From an uncultured Pseudomonadales bacterium (GTDB lineage: Bacteria > Pseudomonadota > Gammaproteobacteria > Pseudomonadales > Cellvibrionaceae): a stretch of 64,000 bases of DNA. The DNA lies in assembly GCA_947488935.1 (NCBI GenBank), contig CANLBN010000004.1, positions 248,001-312,000 on the forward strand. The letters run 5' to 3'. The translations under genes were made by a program, and so were the position numbers. The notes beneath the pieces are model-generated. The model made no database searches, was not told where the DNA came from, and saw only the letters and a program-made list of their open reading frames with translations. Shown piece by piece: positions 1 to 8,826 of this stretch (the first letter of the stretch is position 1; each line of letters starts with the position of its first letter).

Positions 1-1295
1 GCCTTGGTAATACAATGGGCAAGAAAAAAAAGGCGCATATCCACCTAGTAGATAGCAATCCAACTCACCTGTGGAAACCACTATTGCATGAGGTAGCTAC
101 AGGCTCCCTCGACTCCGATATTGATGAAGTGAGTTACCTCTCTCATGCTTATAAACATCACTTCCATTTTCATATAGGCAAGATGGATGGTCTCAATCGA
201 GAGCAAAAGCACATTTTATTGGCACCGATGTTTGATGACAAAGGAGAAGAAATCAAACCCGCTCGATCCTTAAGCTATGACTTATTAGTAATCGCCATTG
301 GCAGCCAAACCAATGACTTTGGTACACCTGGTGCAGCTGAATACTGTGCATTTTTAGACAGTAGGCATCAAGCTGATGCTTTTCATCAAAGGCTGATCAA
401 TACCTATTTAAAACTCAGTAGTAAAGTCGAAGAAAGAGAAGTTGAGCAGTTGACAACATCCCCTAGCGACAATACCAACGTTAATACCAAAGACAATATC
501 GTATTAACCGTTGGTATTGTCGGTGCCGGCGCGACAGGTGTTGAATTAGCAGCCGAGCTACACAATACCACAACCCTTCTACAGGCATATGGTTTGAAGC
601 TGAATGCCGATAACTTAAAAGTGACTATTATAGAAGCTGGCCCCAGAGTATTGCCTGCCTTACCAGCAAGAATTTCGAGTGCAGTAGTCACTGATCTTAA
701 GACTCTCAACATAGATGTCCGGACAGAGACGCGAATCACTCAAGTCACTAAAGAGGGCTTTGAAACCGCCGAAGGCGAGATAATTCAAGCCGATATTCGC
801 GTTTGGGCTGCAGGCGTTAAAGCACCTGAATTTTTGAAAAACATCGATGGGTTAGAAAGCACCCCCAATAATCAAATTATTGTAAAACCCAGCTTGCAAA
901 CAACTATAGATGACTCTATTTTTGCCATTGGTGATTGTGCCAGTTATACACAGGAAAATGGCCTACGAGTGCCGCCACGGGCACAGTCTGCGCATCAGAT
1001 GGCTAACCACGTATATAAGAATACTCGCCGCCTCTTAGAAAACAAGCCGCTAAAGGACTATATTTACAAAGACCATGGCTCATTAGTCTCTCTAAGTCGC
1101 TATTCAACCGTCGGTAGCCTTATGGGTAATCTTATGGGCAAATCGACCATGGTAGAAGGACGAGCTGCCCGCATTGTTTATATATCGCTTTATAGAATGC
1201 ACCAAATGGCACTCCATGGCTGGTTTAGAACAGCGCTTATTATTTTTTCTGGTCGTATTAATAGAATCATTAGGCCCCGCCTGAAGCTACATTAA
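1..1295 (+). CDS. ndh: Type II NADH dehydrogenase (NDH-2), 5'-truncated by the window
   Basis: Single-subunit, non-proton-pumping flavoprotein that passes electrons from NADH to quinone at the inner membrane. The reading frame is open from base 3, and residues before the first ATG (LGNT then MGKKKK) match the family's N-terminal region just after the FAD-binding GxGxxG, so the true start lies upstream of the window. The NADH-binding Rossmann motif is visible (VGIVGAGATGVELAAEL). An FAD-contacting FAIGDCA motif follows, and the basic amphipathic C-terminus (MALHGWFRTALII to the end) is the usual membrane anchor. Family assignment is firm; the length cannot be given. Confidence 0.93.
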   Translation, partial: LGNTMGKKKKAHIHLVDSNPTHLWKPLLHEVATGSLDSDIDEVSYLSHAYKHHFHFHIGKMDGLNREQKHILLAPMFDDKGEEIKPARSLSYDLLVIAIGSQTNDFGTPGAAEYCAFLDSRHQADAFHQRLINTYLKLSSKVEEREVEQLTTSPSDNTNVNTKDNIVLTVGIVGAGATGVELAAELHNTTTLLQAYGLKLNADNLKVTIIEAGPRVLPALPARISSAVVTDLKTLNIDVRTETRITQVTKEGFETAEGEIIQADIRVWAAGVKAPEFLKNIDGLESTPNNQIIVKPSLQTTIDDSIFAIGDCASYTQENGLRVPPRAQSAHQMANHVYKNTRRLLENKPLKDYIYKDHGSLVSLSRYSTVGSLMGNLMGKSTMVEGRAARIVYISLYRMHQMALHGWFRTALIIFSGRINRIIRPRLKLH

Positions 1296-1447
1296 TAACA
1301 GTATCAATAGGTCGGTGTAAAATAACTGACTAAGAAACTTCTGATTAACTAACGGTTTTATTCGCTAAAAAGTACAAGTGGGTTGAACTTTACGACAAAT
1401 GGTTATGTCTTACTCTCGTAATTACTCATTTTTTAAGCGAGATATTC

Positions 1448-1843
1448 ATGAAAAAAGTACAAATAGCATTACAAGTTTTAGCATTTTTTATAGTCGCTGC
1501 ATTTAGCCTGCAATCATATGCTGGAGAATTTGTTGAAAAGCAGTACGGTATAAAAGGCTCATGGGAAGTTATTAAGCGTGATGGAAAAACTATTATTGCT
1601 TTTGATGAAAAATTCAAAACCAAAAATGGCCCAGATCTAAAAATCTTCCTATCTAATTTAACAATGGATCAAGTTAACGGTAAAAATGTTGTTAGCTCTT
1701 CAGTTCTTGTTAGTCCTTTAAAGTCAAATAAAGGCGCTCAAGAATATGAACTTCCAGCAAATGTTAACCTTGATGATTTTTCTTCTGTGTTGATTCACTG
1801 TGAAAAATTCTCAGTTCTTTGGGGTGGTGGTTCTCTTAAGTAG
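1448..1843 (+). CDS. Secreted DM13-domain protein
   Basis: 131-residue exported protein. It opens with a signal peptide (MKKVQIALQVLAFFIVAAFSLQSYA, cleavage likely after SYA), then one DM13 domain filling the rest. DM13 hallmarks seen are the G-x-W start, the NGPDLKIFLS segment, the SNKGAQEYELP segment and a single Cys in IHCEKFSVLWG. DM13 domains are proposed to be redox or electron-transfer modules because of that conserved Cys; the substrate here is unknown. It sits about 150 bp downstream of ndh with its own upstream region and is followed by a clear terminator, so it is probably monocistronic. Confidence 0.8.
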   Translation: MKKVQIALQVLAFFIVAAFSLQSYAGEFVEKQYGIKGSWEVIKRDGKTIIAFDEKFKTKNGPDLKIFLSNLTMDQVNGKNVVSSSVLVSPLKSNKGAQEYELPANVNLDDFSSVLIHCEKFSVLWGGGSLK

Positions 1844-1898
1844 TCGCTACTTAATTACACCCTTATGTGGCCTAGCCCATAAATGGTATTTTGTTAAT

Positions 1899-1930
1899 AA
1901 GCCTAGTCTATTTTATAGCTAGGCTTTTTT
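1899..1930 (+). terminator. Rho-independent terminator after the DM13 gene
   Basis: An 8-bp perfect stem (AAGCCTAG at 1899-1906 pairing with CTAGGCTT at 1919-1926) runs into a T-run ending at 1930. It lies 56 bp after the DM13 stop codon and is oriented for that gene. Confidence 0.85.
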
Positions 1931-1933
1931 ATT

Positions 1934-1963
1934 GCCTACATGGACGTGGTAATTGGCGTGAGC
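1934..1963 (+). repeat. Dispersed intergenic repeat A, copy 1
   Basis: The segment begins GCCTACATGGACGTGGTAAT and continues TTGGCGTGAGC. Closely related copies lie at 36487-36517, 36533-36555 and, inverted, at 43089-43112. The core CTACATGGACGTAG is nearly self-complementary. The rest of 1964-2173 shows no coding potential that I can support. Confidence 0.6.
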
Positions 1964-2173
1964 TGGGGCACTAAAAATCACTGATCATTAGTACAGAACA
2001 ATGCTAGGATAACTAGTCTTTTTATCGATTCATCAGAATAATATAAGTTGAACTGGATGTATAAACAAGAATCATAAAACGATTAATATAAAAAAATTTT
2101 ATCCAGGTCAGACTGTCATTTCAGCTATAGAAAATATCATTAAATAATCGATTGCCACTTTATTCAAAGCGCA

Positions 2174-3043
2174 TTAAGTCACTTTTAATCTTCGACTGAA
2201 TGCCACAATAGCAGCGACTAAGACTGCAAACACTACGGTTAAAAGTTCTAAATGCTCTCCCAATAAAATAATTGCAAATACTATTGTGATAAAGGGCTGT
2301 AATAATTGGGTTTGACTAACACGTGCAATGCCACCTAATGCCAAACCTTTGTTCCAAAATAAAAAGCTTAACCATTGACTGACGAGTGCTAGATATAAAA
2401 AGCTCGCCCAATCCCATAGTTTTACTTCGCTTATCTCTTTTGGCATAGTCAATAATGCAATAATTAATAGTATAGGAGCAGATAAAACCACTGCCCAACT
2501 GACTACTTGCAAGCCACCTAGCTCACGCGACAACGTCGCGCCAAAAGCATAGGAAATAGAAACAGATATAGCGGCAATGAGTAAAGCGATATCACCTGCC
2601 TGAAAATGCCCGCCACCTTGAAGTAAAGAATAAAAGACAACCAGCACACTACCCGCCAAGGATGCTAGCCAAAACGCGATCGAAGGCCGTTCTCTATAAA
2701 CCACTGCTGCAACAATGGCCGTAGCTATAGGTAATATGCCTAAAACTACCCCACCGTGCGAGGCGGGTAAAGACTGCATCGCAATCGATGAAAAAATAGG
2801 AAAACCAAAGGTAATACCGCTGGCAACAACGGCTAATTGTTTAAGCTGAGGAACTGTTGGTTTAGCCTGCTTGGTAATTATCAACCAAAACCCAGCGGCT
2901 ATAGCAGCAATCACCACGCGACCACTGGCGATAAATACTGGATCAAATAGATCAACAATGGCACGTGTAAGCGGCAATGTTAAAGAAAAAGCAATAACAC
3001 CGCACAGGCCCCACAACATGCCTTTTGTTTCGTTTGTCATCAA
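2174..3043 (-). CDS. EamA-family (DMT superfamily) transporter
   Basis: 289-residue, very hydrophobic inner-membrane protein with about ten predicted TM helices in two tandem EamA repeats (roughly residues 8-140 and 150-285). It contains the typical GxxFGFPIFSS-like and LSQWLSFLFWNKGL segments. Drug/metabolite transporters of this family usually export amino acids or small metabolites; the substrate cannot be read from sequence. Its start is 9 bp after the ygfX stop, so it may be the last gene of an sdhE-ygfX-eamA transcript. Confidence 0.85.
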   Translation of the reverse strand: MMTNETKGMLWGLCGVIAFSLTLPLTRAIVDLFDPVFIASGRVVIAAIAAGFWLIITKQAKPTVPQLKQLAVVASGITFGFPIFSSIAMQSLPASHGGVVLGILPIATAIVAAVVYRERPSIAFWLASLAGSVLVVFYSLLQGGGHFQAGDIALLIAAISVSISYAFGATLSRELGGLQVVSWAVVLSAPILLIIALLTMPKEISEVKLWDWASFLYLALVSQWLSFLFWNKGLALGGIARVSQTQLLQPFITIVFAIILLGEHLELLTVVFAVLVAAIVAFSRRLKVT

Positions 3044-3052
3044 CTCACCGTG

Positions 3053-3574
3053 TTATATATTGCGCGTATCGTTAATACCAGCCACTTTGCTCTCAGGCGA
3101 GTCAAGCATCGTTTTACTTATCATTTTTATGAGGCGAAAGTCCTGAGAGCAATCAGACACTATAGGCATATAGTGTTCGCGAGCCTCACCGTCTTTGGCG
3201 ATAAGTATCACTAAAGAACAAGACCAGTAATAGCACGCAATTATGCTAAGCCTTTTATTATTTGGCTCCGCCACTTCGCTAACACCCCCATTATTTAAAA
3301 TGGGCAATAAATACCACTGCTGGTTTAGGCATCTCAAAATGTAGACGGGAGAGCAACGCCAGCGATGCCAATAACGCCCTAGATTAATACACAACAAAAA
3401 TATGGGTATTTGTGCCCAAACAAATGCTAAACCTGCACTCAAAAATGACAGCATAGCGAGTAAATGTAATAGAGTGACTAAGGTAAACAGTCGTTTTGAT
3501 GGACTAATGTAAATAAATGGATGTAAATGCGCTACATCACTTTTGTTGATTGGCGTACTTGTTGGATTTTTCAC
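3053..3574 (-). CDS. ygfX: YgfX/CptA-family membrane protein
   Basis: 173-residue protein with a basic N-terminus, two adjacent TM helices (about residues 28-62) and a cytosolic C-terminal part, the layout of YgfX (CptA). Identification rests on this topology and on position: it overlaps the 3' end of sdhE by 38 bp, the conserved sdhE-ygfX pair of gammaproteobacteria. YgfX has been described as an inner-membrane partner of SdhE and as a toxin acting on FtsZ/MreB; which role applies here is not decidable. Sequence similarity alone is weak because this family diverges fast. Confidence 0.7.
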   Translation of the reverse strand: MKNPTSTPINKSDVAHLHPFIYISPSKRLFTLVTLLHLLAMLSFLSAGLAFVWAQIPIFLLCINLGRYWHRWRCSPVYILRCLNQQWYLLPILNNGGVSEVAEPNNKRLSIIACYYWSCSLVILIAKDGEAREHYMPIVSDCSQDFRLIKMISKTMLDSPESKVAGINDTRNI

Positions 3575-3794
3575 GAATGACCTTCACTATCCTTAGTAAG
3601 TTATCATCTGCTGGGTCTTGTTTTTTTAAGAACCAATTAAATAAATCTTGATCTTGTTCCTCAAGTAATAAGTCAAAACGCTTTTGGTCAGACTCATCAA
3701 GATTTTTGTATACATTTTCGACAAAGGGCTGCAAAATTAGATCGAGCTCTAACATACCACGTCGACTTGCCCATACCAAGCGATTGTATTCCAT
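3537..3794 (-). CDS. sdhE: Succinate dehydrogenase flavinylation factor SdhE (YgfY/CptB)
   Basis: 85-residue cytosolic protein that promotes covalent FAD attachment to SdhA and FrdA. The diagnostic RGMLELD motif (RGxxE flavinylation motif) is at residues 12-18, followed by the helical LDESDQKRFDLLLEEQDQDLF segment. Length matches the family. It diverges from ygfZ (3895, plus strand); the sdhE-ygfX / ygfZ arrangement is the same as in E. coli, which strengthens all three calls. Confidence 0.9.
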   Translation of the reverse strand: MEYNRLVWASRRGMLELDLILQPFVENVYKNLDESDQKRFDLLLEEQDQDLFNWFLKKQDPADDNLLRIVKVIREKSNKYANQQK

Positions 3795-3894
3795 TCTGAG
3801 ACTGCCCTTATTTTAGTGAATCTACTATTGAGAATATTGGCTATACAATAATGAATCCCTTTATAATACTCAAGCGTAAAATCACTGGATTAAG

Positions 3895-4857
3895 ATGGCC
3901 AGTAACACATCGACTAGGGAAAACATGACAACATTTTTAGACATTAGTAGCCATAGCCTATTATTACTACAAGGCCCAGATGCGAATAAATTTTTACAAG
4001 GACAAGTGACTTGCGATGTTGCACGGCTTGTCATTAGTGATAATGCCAGCAAGACGACCTTGGGTGCCCATTGTACACACAAGGGTAGAATGCTATTTAG
4101 CTTTTTGGCCTGCCAACTCGACGAGCAGACAATCGCGCTCTCTATACACGCACCCCTCCTTGCTGATGCATTAGCTCAGTTAAAAAAATACAGCATTTTT
4201 TCGAAGGTTGAAATCATCGATGCATCGGACTCCTACCGTATTGTGGGTATTAAAGGTGATGATACAAGCGCGCTTCGAGCACTTGGTTTATCGGCACCTA
4301 ACAATATCGGAGAAGCGAGCCATCATTCATCGGGGGTTATCGTTATTAAAGTCTCTAGCGAGAGGTTTGAATGCTGGCTACCCACAGAAGAAGCTCAGCA
4401 AATAAGTGCCTTTAGTGCTCTAGCAGCCGGTGATGATGCTTGGTGCCTCGATAATATTAATGAAGGCATCGCTGAGGTTCGAAGCGAAACTGTCGAGGCA
4501 TTTATACCGCAGATGTTTAACTACCAAGTACTGAGAGAAGCCATTAGCTTTGAAAAAGGTTGCTACACCGGCCAAGAGGTCGTGGCTCGTATGCAGTATT
4601 TAGGTAAACTTAAAAAACGTTTGTACCGTTTTTCGACAGAAACGACGACATTACTTGTGCCTAATACACCACTTTATACACTCGATAAAAAACAAGCGAT
4701 TGGTCATGTGGCATTATCGGCACCGACTAACAATGGACAAGCTTTACTCGCTGTCGTCAACGTAGAACCTGTAGAAAATGATCAAGTATTTATCGATGCA
4801 GCCTGTGCGCAAAAGCTTAAAGTAGAATCGCTACCCTATTCTATTACTCAAGAATAA
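3895..4857 (+). CDS. ygfZ: tRNA-modifying / Fe-S repair protein YgfZ
   Basis: 320-residue folate-binding protein related to the glycine-cleavage T-protein. It helps maintain Fe-S enzymes such as MiaB. The family signature KGCYTGQEVVARM, with its conserved Cys, is at about residues 222-234. The N-terminal LLLLQGPDANKFLQGQVTCD segment is also typical. Two starts are possible: ATG at 3895, or ATG at 3925, which has a better ribosome site (AGGGA four bases upstream) and gives an N-terminus closer to the family norm. Divergent from sdhE. Confidence 0.88.
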   Translation: MASNTSTRENMTTFLDISSHSLLLLQGPDANKFLQGQVTCDVARLVISDNASKTTLGAHCTHKGRMLFSFLACQLDEQTIALSIHAPLLADALAQLKKYSIFSKVEIIDASDSYRIVGIKGDDTSALRALGLSAPNNIGEASHHSSGVIVIKVSSERFECWLPTEEAQQISAFSALAAGDDAWCLDNINEGIAEVRSETVEAFIPQMFNYQVLREAISFEKGCYTGQEVVARMQYLGKLKKRLYRFSTETTTLLVPNTPLYTLDKKQAIGHVALSAPTNNGQALLAVVNVEPVENDQVFIDAACAQKLKVESLPYSITQE

Positions 4858-4880
4858 CGACTCCCCTTTACCCGCTGATA

Positions 4881-4927
4881 AAAAAAGCCCCTAATGAATA
4901 ATGAGCGTACTCATCATCGATTAGGGG
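4881..4927 (-). terminator. Rho-independent terminator after degP
   Basis: Long hairpin: CCCCTAAT (4888-4895) pairs with ATTAGGGG (4920-4927), with a second inner stem ATGAG/CTCAT (4901-4905 with 4910-4914). The A-run at 4881-4886 becomes a T-run on the minus strand, directly after the stem, so it ends the degP transcript. There is no T-run on the ygfZ side. Confidence 0.85.
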
Positions 4928-4983
4928 TAAACAGGGAGAAATATGAATAAAAATATCAAGTAAAAATAATTAGCTCGCGACTA

Positions 4984-6495
4984 TTAAGTCGTTGCAAACT
5001 CTACAGATACAAAGCGTTTGCCACTTCGGTTTTCTACAAGTAATAGCACCGATGGGTTTTTCTTCTTCGCGGCTTGTTGCACTTTATCAATAACACCACG
5101 GGGAGAATCGACACTCTCCTGACCCACCATACTGATGACGTCGCCTGGATATATACCCGCTTTTTCGGCAGGACTATTAGGCTCAATGCTGGTCACCAAT
5201 ACGCCTTGTACCTTGTTAGGAATACCAAGCTGTCTGCGTGAATCATGCGTTAGTTCAGAGAGATAAACACCTAACTTAGCACCATTGTTTTTGGGTGTTT
5301 TGTTGCCACCTTGAGCTAACTCAACACTAGACTCTGGAGGCTCGCTAACAGTGATGCCCAGTGTGCGTATTTTGCCTTGGCGTATAAGCTCAATCGATGA
5401 CTGCTTACCCGACTTGGCTTGGGCAACAAATTTTAAAAGATCCCTAGAGGTTTTAAATTCCGCCCCATCCATACTCAAGATAACATCACCTATTTGTATA
5501 CCCGCTTTCTCAGCTGGGCTATCTGGAATAACATCGGCAACTAATACACCTTGTTCCTTATCGAGCCCCAAACTTTGCGCCGCTAAGGCATCTATGCCCT
5601 GAATCTGTACACCTAGCCAACCTCGAGCCACGCTGCCGGAGTCTTTTAATTGCTCAACAACGTTTTTAGCCAAATTAGAGGGAATAGCAAAGGCAATACC
5701 GACATTGCCACCCGTTGGCGAATATATCGCGGTATTAATACCAATAACTTGTCCCTTGTTATCAAACAGCGGGCCACCGGAGTTACCACGATTAATAGGC
5801 GCATCAATTTGTATATAGTCGTCATAGGGACCTGCTTGAATATCCCTACCGTGGGCCGAAATAATACCAGCAGTAACGGTGCCGCCCAAGCCAAAGGGAT
5901 TACCGACAGCAATAACCCATTCACCCACCTCAGTATTTGCAGAGTCACCCAACTCAACATAGGGAAAGGCATCACCATCGTCTACTTTGAGCAAAGCTAA
6001 ATCTGTTTTGGGGTCTTTACCCTTCAGTATCGCCTTGCGTTTTTTGCCATCTTGGGTGATCACAAAAATATTATCTGCATTTTCTATCACATGATTATTG
6101 GTCACGACATAACCATCCCTTGAGATAAAAAACCCAGACCCTACCGCTTGAAAATTTCGCTCAGTGTTTCTATTTGGCCCAGAAAACCCCGGCTGCTGAA
6201 AATGCTTAAAGAATTCATAAAAAGGCGAATTCTCAGGTAGATCAGGCACAGGAGAATTAACCCTATTGGAGATTTTGCCAGTGATTGCTATATTCACCAC
6301 CGCAGGCTTTACCTGTTTGACAAGTGCTGCAAAGCTAGGAGGCCCTAATACCAAAGCCTCAGATTGTAGATTAAGAGGCTCAGCCATTGCTGTCGCTTTG
6401 GAAGAGTTAAAGGTATAGCCACCTACCACAAGTGCTGTAAATGCACTGGCTATGACCGCTTTTTTCCAACTGTTAAGTGACTGTGTGTGTTTCAT
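4984..6495 (-). CDS. degP: Periplasmic Do-family serine protease DegP/MucD
   Basis: 503-residue periplasmic chaperone-protease that degrades misfolded envelope proteins. The start is set at 6495, where GAGG precedes ATG by 8 bases; it yields a signal peptide (KKAVIASAFTALVVGGYTF). The trypsin-like domain shows the catalytic triad: H in VVTNNHVIE, D in KTDLALLKV and S in PINRGNSGGPLFD. Two PDZ domains follow (about residues 280-375 and 400-500), each with a GVLV-like ligand loop. It lies head-to-head with a two-component system, which suggests envelope-stress control. The gene has its own terminator. Confidence 0.93.
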   Translation of the reverse strand: MKHTQSLNSWKKAVIASAFTALVVGGYTFNSSKATAMAEPLNLQSEALVLGPPSFAALVKQVKPAVVNIAITGKISNRVNSPVPDLPENSPFYEFFKHFQQPGFSGPNRNTERNFQAVGSGFFISRDGYVVTNNHVIENADNIFVITQDGKKRKAILKGKDPKTDLALLKVDDGDAFPYVELGDSANTEVGEWVIAVGNPFGLGGTVTAGIISAHGRDIQAGPYDDYIQIDAPINRGNSGGPLFDNKGQVIGINTAIYSPTGGNVGIAFAIPSNLAKNVVEQLKDSGSVARGWLGVQIQGIDALAAQSLGLDKEQGVLVADVIPDSPAEKAGIQIGDVILSMDGAEFKTSRDLLKFVAQAKSGKQSSIELIRQGKIRTLGITVSEPPESSVELAQGGNKTPKNNGAKLGVYLSELTHDSRRQLGIPNKVQGVLVTSIEPNSPAEKAGIYPGDVISMVGQESVDSPRGVIDKVQQAAKKKNPSVLLLVENRSGKRFVSVEFATT

Positions 6496-6564
6496 CGCAT
6501 ACCTCAAACATATTGTTGAATGAGTACACCTTAACAATGGCAGGCTTGTCGTTAGATTGCGCCT

Positions 6565-6584
6565 ACATTACATTTTTGTAATGT
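6565..6584. promoter_or_regulatory. Inverted repeat between degP and the response regulator
   Basis: Perfect 8-bp inverted repeat ACATTACA-tttt-TGTAATGT in the 154-bp divergent intergenic region. No T-run follows, and both neighbours are transcribed away from it, so an operator is likelier than a terminator. The neighbouring OmpR-type regulator is the natural candidate ligand (inference). Confidence 0.5.
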
Positions 6585-6649
6585 TGCAAGCTCTCCTAGT
6601 GGTGGCTGATTCGTGTAATATGTCGACACATTAATTTACTGGAGAATAC

Positions 6650-7345
6650 ATGCGTCTGTTAGTTATCGAAGATGATATGGATGTAGCCTCTTATCTGATC
6701 AAAGGCCTGCAAGAAAGCGGCAACAGTGTTGAGCACGCAAGTGACGGCAGAGATGGACTCTTTCTCGCCAACACAGAAACCTATGACGCGATTATTGTCG
6801 ATAGAATGCTACCAAAACTAGACGGCCTAGATATTGTAAAAAGCATTCGTGCTACAGGAAAATCGACGCCTATCTTAGTATTGAGTGCACTAGCAGAGGT
6901 TAGTGACCGTGTTGAAGGCCTGCGCGCAGGCGGTGATGATTACTTAACCAAACCTTTTGCTTTTAGTGAGTTACTCGCAAGACTAGATGCCATCATCCGT
7001 AGAGCGACAAATACATCCAGTAGTGATACCCAAACTGTACTACGTATAGCCGATCTCGAACTCAATTTGCTTAATCACATTGCTTATCGCTCGGGAAAAA
7101 ACATAGAGTTACAGCCACGGGAATTTCGATTGCTAGAGTATTTAATGCAACATATGGGGCAAGTAGTGACACGCATGATGTTGTTGGAACATGTCTGGGA
7201 TTATCACTTCGATCCACAAACCAATGTTATCGATGTTCATATAAGTCGCCTGCGCAATAAAATTGATAAAGGCTTTGAAAAACCACTGCTGCATACGGTG
7301 CGCGGTGCGGGTTATATTATTCGAGAGCCACTCGATGAAGCCTAA
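6650..7345 (+). CDS. OmpR-family response regulator
   Basis: 231-residue transcription factor. Receiver domain: acidic pair ED at residues 7-8, phospho-acceptor D51 in AIIVDRMLP, T/S switch position in LVLSA and the conserved K101 in YLTKP. A winged-helix DNA-binding domain occupies about residues 130-225 (LQPREFRLLEYLMQ, VDVHISRLRNKID, TVRGAGYII). It overlaps the downstream histidine kinase by 11 bp, so the two are translationally coupled partners. Divergent from degP. Confidence 0.93.
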   Translation: MRLLVIEDDMDVASYLIKGLQESGNSVEHASDGRDGLFLANTETYDAIIVDRMLPKLDGLDIVKSIRATGKSTPILVLSALAEVSDRVEGLRAGGDDYLTKPFAFSELLARLDAIIRRATNTSSSDTQTVLRIADLELNLLNHIAYRSGKNIELQPREFRLLEYLMQHMGQVVTRMMLLEHVWDYHFDPQTNVIDVHISRLRNKIDKGFEKPLLHTVRGAGYIIREPLDEA

Positions 7346-8711
7346 CGCTTTACTGCACTCTTCGTCCTTCCGCTTAGTCTTGATTTATTTAGCACTATTC
7401 GCAGGCTCAGCGCTTGTGCTGCTAGGCTTTATCTATTTATCAACGGTTACCTTCACCGCAAACCAAATGGATACGACTATTCGGTCTGACATTACCGGCT
7501 TATCCGAACAGTACAGAATTAGAGGCGTCAATGGTCTCGTCGGTAGTATCAGAGACCGCTTACAGCAAGACCCCGATAGCTCCTCGGTTTATCTATTAAC
7601 CACACCCGACCTGATTCCATTAGAAGGCAACTTATCATCCTTTCCACGGGAGGGTACTAGTGCAGGTAACTGGATGACGTTTCAATTTTATGATGAGCGC
7701 TCAGGTAGGGATTTTCACGCAAGAGCGCGCTTATTTATACTAGACGAAGGATTCAACTTATTAGTCGGCAGAGATACCGGTGACCTAAAAGCTATTCAAA
7801 AACTACTACAAAGTGCCATGCTTTGGGGTTTATTAATTATTTTGGGCTTGGGTTTATTCGGCGGCATTATTATGAGCCGTAGCATGACACGTCGCATCGA
7901 GCTTATTAATCAAAATAGTCGCGATATTATTGCAGGCGACCTATCAAAGCGTATTCCTTTATCAAAGAGGGGCAATGATGACATTGACCAATTGGCCAGC
8001 AACCTCAATCATATGTTAGATGAAATCGAGCACTTGATGACAGGTATACAACAGGTCTCCAATAATATTGCACACGATTTACGAACCCCTCTGACCCGTA
8101 TACGCAACCGGCTGGAGCACCTCCAGCTAGAGTTTGACCACGATAGCCTTTATAAACAATCGGTACAACATTGTATTGACGATGCCGATCAACTCCTCAA
8201 GACATTTTCGGCGCTTCTACGTATAGCCCGTATAGAGGCCGGCGGCCATCAAAATAACACCTCTCTAGTCGATTTAAACGAGCTAATCAAAGACGCGGCA
8301 GAGCTTTATGAGGCACTGGCTGAATCTAATCAGCTGACGTTAGTTGTCAAAGAAAGCCCGCAGTCAAATATAGAAGGCGATAGAGACTTACTGTTTCAAG
8401 CATTAGCCAACCTAATAGACAATGCCATTAAATACACCCCGAACGAAGGCATCATTACACTGAGCATTCAGCAATCTGGCGACTACATAGACCTCGCTGT
8501 AGCCGACTCTGGCCCAGGTATTCCAGTGGATGAGCACGACAAAGTCAGCCAACGCTTTTACCGACTGGAATCTAGCCGCAATACCGCAGGTAATGGTTTG
8601 GGCTTGAGTTTAGTCAAAGCTGTGGCACTTTTACACCAAGGTAAATTACTATTAAGCGATAACAATCCGGGCCTGATTGCCACTGTGCGCTTTAATACAC
8701 CCAATCAGTAA
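7335..8711 (+). CDS. Sensor histidine kinase (HAMP-HisKA-HATPase)
   Basis: 458-residue inner-membrane kinase, partner of the preceding regulator. The start at 7335 (ATGAAGCC inside the regulator's stop region) gives a sensible N-terminus. TM1 is at about residues 13-35, then a periplasmic sensor of about 125 residues and TM2 at about 161-180, followed by HAMP. The HisKA motif is NNIAHDLRTPLTRIR with phospho-acceptor H247, and the ATPase shows N-box LIDNAIKYTP (N363), DSGPGIP and GNGLGLSLV. All catalytic motifs are intact. The sensed signal is unknown; the neighbouring degP suggests envelope stress. Confidence 0.92.
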   Translation: MKPNALLHSSSFRLVLIYLALFAGSALVLLGFIYLSTVTFTANQMDTTIRSDITGLSEQYRIRGVNGLVGSIRDRLQQDPDSSSVYLLTTPDLIPLEGNLSSFPREGTSAGNWMTFQFYDERSGRDFHARARLFILDEGFNLLVGRDTGDLKAIQKLLQSAMLWGLLIILGLGLFGGIIMSRSMTRRIELINQNSRDIIAGDLSKRIPLSKRGNDDIDQLASNLNHMLDEIEHLMTGIQQVSNNIAHDLRTPLTRIRNRLEHLQLEFDHDSLYKQSVQHCIDDADQLLKTFSALLRIARIEAGGHQNNTSLVDLNELIKDAAELYEALAESNQLTLVVKESPQSNIEGDRDLLFQALANLIDNAIKYTPNEGIITLSIQQSGDYIDLAVADSGPGIPVDEHDKVSQRFYRLESSRNTAGNGLGLSLVKAVALLHQGKLLLSDNNPGLIATVRFNTPNQ

Positions 8712-8826
8712 ACTTTCTTCAAACTCTATTAATATTATCCGTAAAAACTCGAGCAAACTCACTCCCCTATGCTATAACTAATGGGTAGGATTCAAAAATG
8801 ACTATGTAGGATAGCGGGACTGTTTT

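Noticed and set aside
404..739. 111-codon minus-strand frame opposite ndh
   Set aside because: It lies fully inside the ndh gene in an antisense frame, has a Ser/Leu/Val-rich shadow composition and no ribosome site.
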